From assembly GCF_000519325.1 (NCBI RefSeq), contig NZ_KI912613.1:2581415-2645414 (forward strand): DNA of 64,000 nt, read 5' to 3'. A model generated the notes under the pieces. That model did no database searches. It was given only the letters and a program-made list of their open reading frames with translations, and had not been told where the DNA came from. Every line of letters starts with the position of its first letter. Position 1 is the first letter of the stretch. Shown one piece after another: positions 60,711 to 64,000 of the stretch. This DNA is from Patulibacter minatonensis DSM 18081 (GTDB lineage Bacteria > Actinomycetota > Thermoleophilia > Solirubrobacterales > Solirubrobacteraceae). Made by a program: the position numbers and the translations under genes.

Positions 60711-61820
60711 TCACCCCTCCGGCCGCAGGACCTCGACCTCGCGGTCCGTCGTCCCCGGCGCGAGGAACCGGAGGAGCCGGCGGCCCTCGGCGCGGATCGA
60801 CGCCTGCGCCTTCTGCGACAGGCGGGCGAACGGTCGCACGGCGATCGACGCCCGGCCGCTCCCGACGTCCGGCAGCCACGTCGCGACCCCGAAGCCGTCG
60901 TGGAGCACCGTCCCGTGGATGTGACCGTTGACGGTGAAGACGTGCGGCCGGTGCTCGTGGTCGAGGATCCGGGAGTGGTCGACGTGCGACAGGATCGCGT
61001 TGTCGAAGCGGGGGAGGAACCGCACCGGCGCCGGCGCGTCCTCCGGCGGCCGCGGGGCGCCCTGCAGGTCGAACAGGGTGCGACCGCGCTCGTCCTCGAA
61101 GGTCACGAGGTCCGGCAGGTCGTCGAGGACCGCCCGGGTGCCCTGCAGGCCCGACCACTTCGTGACGTCGGCCGCGGTGGCGGGACCGAACGCCCCGAGG
61201 TAGCGGCGGACGAGCCCGTGCGGCGGGCCCTCCGGCGCGAGCGGCGCCGGGACCAGTCGCTCGGCCGGGGCGAACGTCGCGTTCCCCGGGAAGCCGTCGG
61301 GGTGGCCCGGCTGCGGCAGCTGGACGAGCGGCAGCAGCATCCGGGCGACGTGCGCGGCGGCGTGGCCGTCGAGCTGCGGGAAGGCGTCGTGCAGCGGCTC
61401 GCGGAGCGCGGCGATCGTCCGCGGCTCCTCCGTCAGCAGGCGATGGGCGTGGGCGAGCACGGCGTCGAGGTCGGCCTCCTCCGCGACCGCACGCAGGTGG
61501 GGCAGCTGCATCGCGGTCCGCAGCACCGGCTGCAGCGCCATCCGGTGCGCCGCGTAGTCGCCCGCGGAGAGCAGGTGGATCGTGCCGCGCATCGCGGTCG
61601 CGCGCACGATCCGGCCGTCCCCGAGCGCGTCGAGGAGGTCGTCGCGGCGGAGGTCCTCGACCCGGCTCCACAGGCCGACGAACGGCGGTGCGGGCTCCTG
61701 CGCCTGCACGCCGACGAGCCGCTCGGTCATCGCGACCACGTCGACCGCGTCACGGACCAGGAGCCCCTGGCGGGCGAGCAGCGCGCGGTTCAGCCGCCGG
61801 CGCGAGAGGACCTCGGTCAT
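60711..61820 (-). CDS. Winged-helix DNA-binding (AlkZ-like, HTH_42) protein
   Basis: A 369-residue protein of the HTH_42 superfamily that includes AlkZ/YcaQ DNA glycosylases. The N-terminal helix-turn segment (LNRALLARQGLLVRD) is followed by GVQAQEPAPPFVGLWSRVE, where Q-A-Q is the QxQ catalytic-type motif, and by IVRATAMRGTIHLL. AlkZ unhooks interstrand crosslinks and alkylated bases. Whether this branch has that activity is not established. ATG 61820; divergent from the XRE gene. Confidence 0.82.
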   Translation of the reverse strand: MTEVLSRRRLNRALLARQGLLVRDAVDVVAMTERLVGVQAQEPAPPFVGLWSRVEDLRRDDLLDALGDGRIVRATAMRGTIHLLSAGDYAAHRMALQPVLRTAMQLPHLRAVAEEADLDAVLAHAHRLLTEEPRTIAALREPLHDAFPQLDGHAAAHVARMLLPLVQLPQPGHPDGFPGNATFAPAERLVPAPLAPEGPPHGLVRRYLGAFGPATAADVTKWSGLQGTRAVLDDLPDLVTFEDERGRTLFDLQGAPRPPEDAPAPVRFLPRFDNAILSHVDHSRILDHEHRPHVFTVNGHIHGTVLHDGFGVATWLPDVGSGRASIAVRPFARLSQKAQASIRAEGRRLLRFLAPGTTDREVEVLRPEG

Positions 61821-61923
61821 GCCGGGAGCTTCGCGCGGATCGAGGACGGAGGACGTCCGCGTCGGACGCTCCATGACCTCCGAGGTAACGGACGGGCGGC
61901 ACGACGGCAGGTACCGTCGCGGC

Positions 61924-62715
61924 GTGTCCACCGTCGCCGCCCACCACGCCGGCACGCTCCTGCGGGAGTGGCGCCACCGCCGCCGGCTCTCGCAGCTGGA
62001 GCTCGCGCTCGAGACCGGCATCTCGACCCGGCACCTGTCGTTCGTCGAGACCGGCCGGTCGCGCCCGAGCCCCGAGCTGCTCCTGCGGCTCGCGGACCCG
62101 CTCGAGGTGCCGCTCCGGGAGCGCAACCAGCTGCTCCTCGCCGCCGGCCACGCACCCGTCTACGGCGAGCGGGACCTCGACGACCCCGCGATGGCCCCGG
62201 TGCGAACGGCGCTCGACCTCGTCCTCCGCGGCCACGGGCACTCGCCGGCGCTCGTCGTCGATCGGCAGTGGGGGCTCGTCGCCGCGAACGCCGCCGTCGG
62301 CCTCCTGACCGCGGGCGCGGCGCCCGAGCTGCTGGCCCCGCCCGTCAACGTGCTGCGGCTCAGCCTGCACCCCGACGGCATGGCGTCCCGGATCCGCAAC
62401 CTCGCCGAGTGGCGCGGCCACGTGCTCGGGCGCCTGGGGCGGGAGGCCGCGGCCGGGGGCGACCCGGCGCTCGCGACGCTGCTGGACGAGCTGCGTGCGC
62501 TGCCCGGCGGTCAGGCCGAGCCCGGACCGGAGCGCTACGGCGAGATCGCCGTGCCGATGATCCTCGCGCTCGAGGACGGGACGGAGCTGTCGCTGATCAG
62601 CACCGTCTCGACGTTCGGGACGGCGATCGACGTGACCCTCGCCGAGCTGTCGATCGAGGCGTTCTTCGCCGCCGACGCGGAGACCGACGCGCATCTGCGG
62701 CGCCTGGCGGAATGA
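61924..62715 (+). CDS. XRE-family regulator (MmyB-like) with ligand domain
   Basis: A 263-residue regulator. Residues 10-70 are an XRE helix-turn-helix: WRHRRRLSQLELALETGISTRHLSFVETGRSRPSPELLLRLAD. The C-terminal ~190 residues (ALVVDRQWGLVAANAAVGLL, LVNVLRLSLHPDGMASRI-type, and LISTVSTFGTAIDVTLAELS) match the MmyB-like PAS/ligand-binding domain that can bind fatty acids in related proteins. GTG 61924. Its target is unknown; the neighbouring divergent AlkZ-like gene is a candidate. Confidence 0.87.
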   Translation: MSTVAAHHAGTLLREWRHRRRLSQLELALETGISTRHLSFVETGRSRPSPELLLRLADPLEVPLRERNQLLLAAGHAPVYGERDLDDPAMAPVRTALDLVLRGHGHSPALVVDRQWGLVAANAAVGLLTAGAAPELLAPPVNVLRLSLHPDGMASRIRNLAEWRGHVLGRLGREAAAGGDPALATLLDELRALPGGQAEPGPERYGEIAVPMILALEDGTELSLISTVSTFGTAIDVTLAELSIEAFFAADAETDAHLRRLAE

Positions 62716-62797
62716 GCCGCGGACGCCGTCCGCCACCGGCGTTTCCTCCCTGGGACACGGGGTAGGCGACCTCCATGTCCCTCGAGGAGTCCTCATC

Positions 62798-63298
62798 GTG
62801 ACCGACCCGAAGTCGTATCTCGCCAGGAAGGCGGCCAAGAAGGCCGCGAAGATGACCGTCAAGCACGCCGCGCACGGCACGGCCACGAAGGCCAAGCGGC
62901 AGCCGATCCGGTCGGTGACGCTGCTCGGCCTCGGCGCGATCCTCGGCAGTGCCGTGTCGTTCGTGATCGCCCGTCGGGCGACCGCGCGCCGGGTGCTCGC
63001 CGAGAAGGTCGCCGCGGACGCCGCCGCCGTCGTGGCGGCGGACCAGGAGCGCGCCGCGGCCCGCCACGAGCGCCGCCGCGCCGAGCTCGACGACCGCACG
63101 CTGACCGATCGCGTGAAGTCCGAGATCTTCCGGCCCGCCGACTCGCCCAAGGGCGACGTCGTGGTCGACAGCGAGAACGGCGTCGTGCACCTCCGCGGCT
63201 CCGTCGCCAGCCCCGAGCTCCGCGACCGCCTCGTCGGCGACGCGAACGCGGTCGACGGGGTCAAGAAGGTCGAGGACCTGCTGCACGTCCGCTCATGA
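62798..63298 (+). CDS. BON-domain protein with N-terminal membrane helix
   Basis: A 166-residue protein from GTG 62798. A basic start ([20 protein letters not shown]) is followed by a hydrophobic helix ([19 protein letters not shown]) and a BON domain at the C-terminus ([45 protein letters not shown]). BON domains bind phospholipid or act in envelope stability. The ATG of the aldo/keto reductase gene overlaps its stop. Confidence 0.85.
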   Translation: MTDPKSYLARKAAKKAAKMTVKHAAHGTATKAKRQPIRSVTLLGLGAILGSAVSFVIARRATARRVLAEKVAADAAAVVAADQERAAARHERRRAELDDRTLTDRVKSEIFRPADSPKGDVVVDSENGVVHLRGSVASPELRDRLVGDANAVDGVKKVEDLLHVRS

Positions 63299-64000
63299 GC
63301 ACCTCGACCCCCATCGCCCACGACTCCGGCACCTTCGACATCGGTGGCGAGCTGACCGTCCACCGCCTCGGCTACGGCGCCATGCAGCTCACCGGCGAGG
63401 GCGTGTGGGGCCCGCCGAAGGACCACGACGAGTCGATCGCGGTGCTGCGGAAGGCCGTCGAGCTCGGCGTCGACCTCTTCGACACCGCGGACTCCTACGG
63501 CCCGTTCGTGTCCGAGGAGCTGATCCGCGAGGCCCTGCACCCCTACGCCGACGACGTCGTGATCGCGACGAAGGCCGGCCTGACGCGCCCCGGTCCCGCC
63601 GACTGGCGCCCCGTCGGGCGCGAGGGCTACCTGCGCCAGCAGCTCGAGGGCTCGCTGCGGCGCCTGGGCGTCGACGCGATCGACCTGTGGCAGCTGCACC
63701 GCATCGACCCCGACACCCCCGCCGACGAGCAGTTCTCGACGCTGAAGGCCCTGCAGGACGAGGGCAAGGTCCGGCAGCTCGGGCTCTCCGAGGTCACGGT
63801 CGACCAGCTGGACGCGGCGCTCGACGCGGGCGTGAAGGTCGCGACGGTCCAGAACAAGTTCAACCTCGTCGAGCGCGACTCCGAGGACGTCCTGGACCGC
63901 TGCGAGGAGCTCGGGATCGGCTTCATCCCGTGGTTCCCGATCGCGACCGGGCAGCTGGCGAAGGACGGCGGCCCGCTCGACGAGATCGCGAAGGAGCACG
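63295..64000 (+). CDS. Aldo/keto reductase (3' end beyond window)
   Basis: About 235 residues are visible of an [36 protein letters not shown] (catalytic Asp and Tyr), [10 protein letters not shown] (Lys), [18 protein letters not shown] (His), and [11 protein letters not shown]. It reduces aldehydes or ketones with NADPH. Start ATG 63295 overlaps the BON gene stop. The C-terminus runs past base 64000. Confidence 0.92.
   Translation, partial: MSTSTPIAHDSGTFDIGGELTVHRLGYGAMQLTGEGVWGPPKDHDESIAVLRKAVELGVDLFDTADSYGPFVSEELIREALHPYADDVVIATKAGLTRPGPADWRPVGREGYLRQQLEGSLRRLGVDAIDLWQLHRIDPDTPADEQFSTLKALQDEGKVRQLGLSEVTVDQLDAALDAGVKVATVQNKFNLVERDSEDVLDRCEELGIGFIPWFPIATGQLAKDGGPLDEIAKEH

Overview
The window is about 72% GC with dense, mostly divergent or head-to-tail genes, many start codons overlapping the previous stop (ATGA or GTGA), and frequent GTG starts. 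Gene content (Tat substrates, carbon monoxide/xanthine dehydrogenase-family enzymes, lipoprotein and Tat-exported proteins, a SigK/anti-SigK pair, fatty-acid and terpenoid/steroid-type catabolism) suggests a soil actinobacterium. The secreted proteins with FG-GAP repeats and collagen-like tails fit class Thermoleophilia (Solirubrobacterales, for example Patulibacter or Conexibacter relatives). That placement is inference; no rRNA gene is present.

Layout. 1-4017: a TetR gene cut by the window edge diverges from a translationally coupled operon (methyltransferase, membrane cytochrome b fused to a sulfite-oxidase-fold molybdoenzyme, membrane protein, DUF427). 4042-8050: fatty acid desaturase, small membrane protein, wax ester synthase/DGAT, a deletion scar joining two decapitated genes, and a small protein. 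8181-14135: an isoquinoline-1-oxidoreductase-type molybdenum hydroxylase (two subunits, split XdhC, MocA) and a LuxR-type response regulator. 14205-20702: degenerate HD protein, CYTH-CHAD protein, MpaB-family protein, glutaredoxin-like protein and a secreted glycoside-hydrolase-like protein. 20809-25620: Tat-exported ferritin-like protein, ClC protein plus TetR with matching operators, and a secreted protein. 26137-30362: two coupled secreted FG-GAP/collagen-like proteins. 30587-33727: small stress-type proteins and a Rieske-containing oxidoreductase.

33782-49349 is a catabolic island. It holds a decayed cytochrome P450, a kinase-like phosphotransferase, a redoxin, a CrtC/AttH-like protein, a SnoaL-like protein, a tautomerase, alpha-methylacyl-CoA racemase, a crotonase, a DUF35 protein with two thiolase-fold proteins lacking the usual catalytic residues, a TetR regulator with operators on both sides, aldehyde dehydrogenase, a cholesterol-oxidase-like GMC enzyme and an acyl-CoA synthetase. 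Together these could oxidise an alcohol to an acid, activate it to a CoA ester, epimerise a methyl branch and shorten the chain, as in steroid or isoprenoid side-chain degradation.

49466-64000: tRNA-Thr, a GlsB-type membrane protein, SDR, zinc-protease lipoprotein, DHA2 exporter with divergent MarR, ABC-F protein, PdxH, tatA-sigK-rskA operon, luciferase-like oxidoreductase, AlkZ-like winged-helix protein, XRE regulator, BON-domain protein and an aldo/keto reductase cut by the window end.

The most unusual signals are: a pair of conserved non-coding elements shared by two distant intergenic regions (18780-19170 and 24208-24663); the paired Cys-less thiolase-fold proteins with DUF35; a polytopic protein that appears to need an internal Tat signal; and the tandem-repeat collagen-like secreted proteins.
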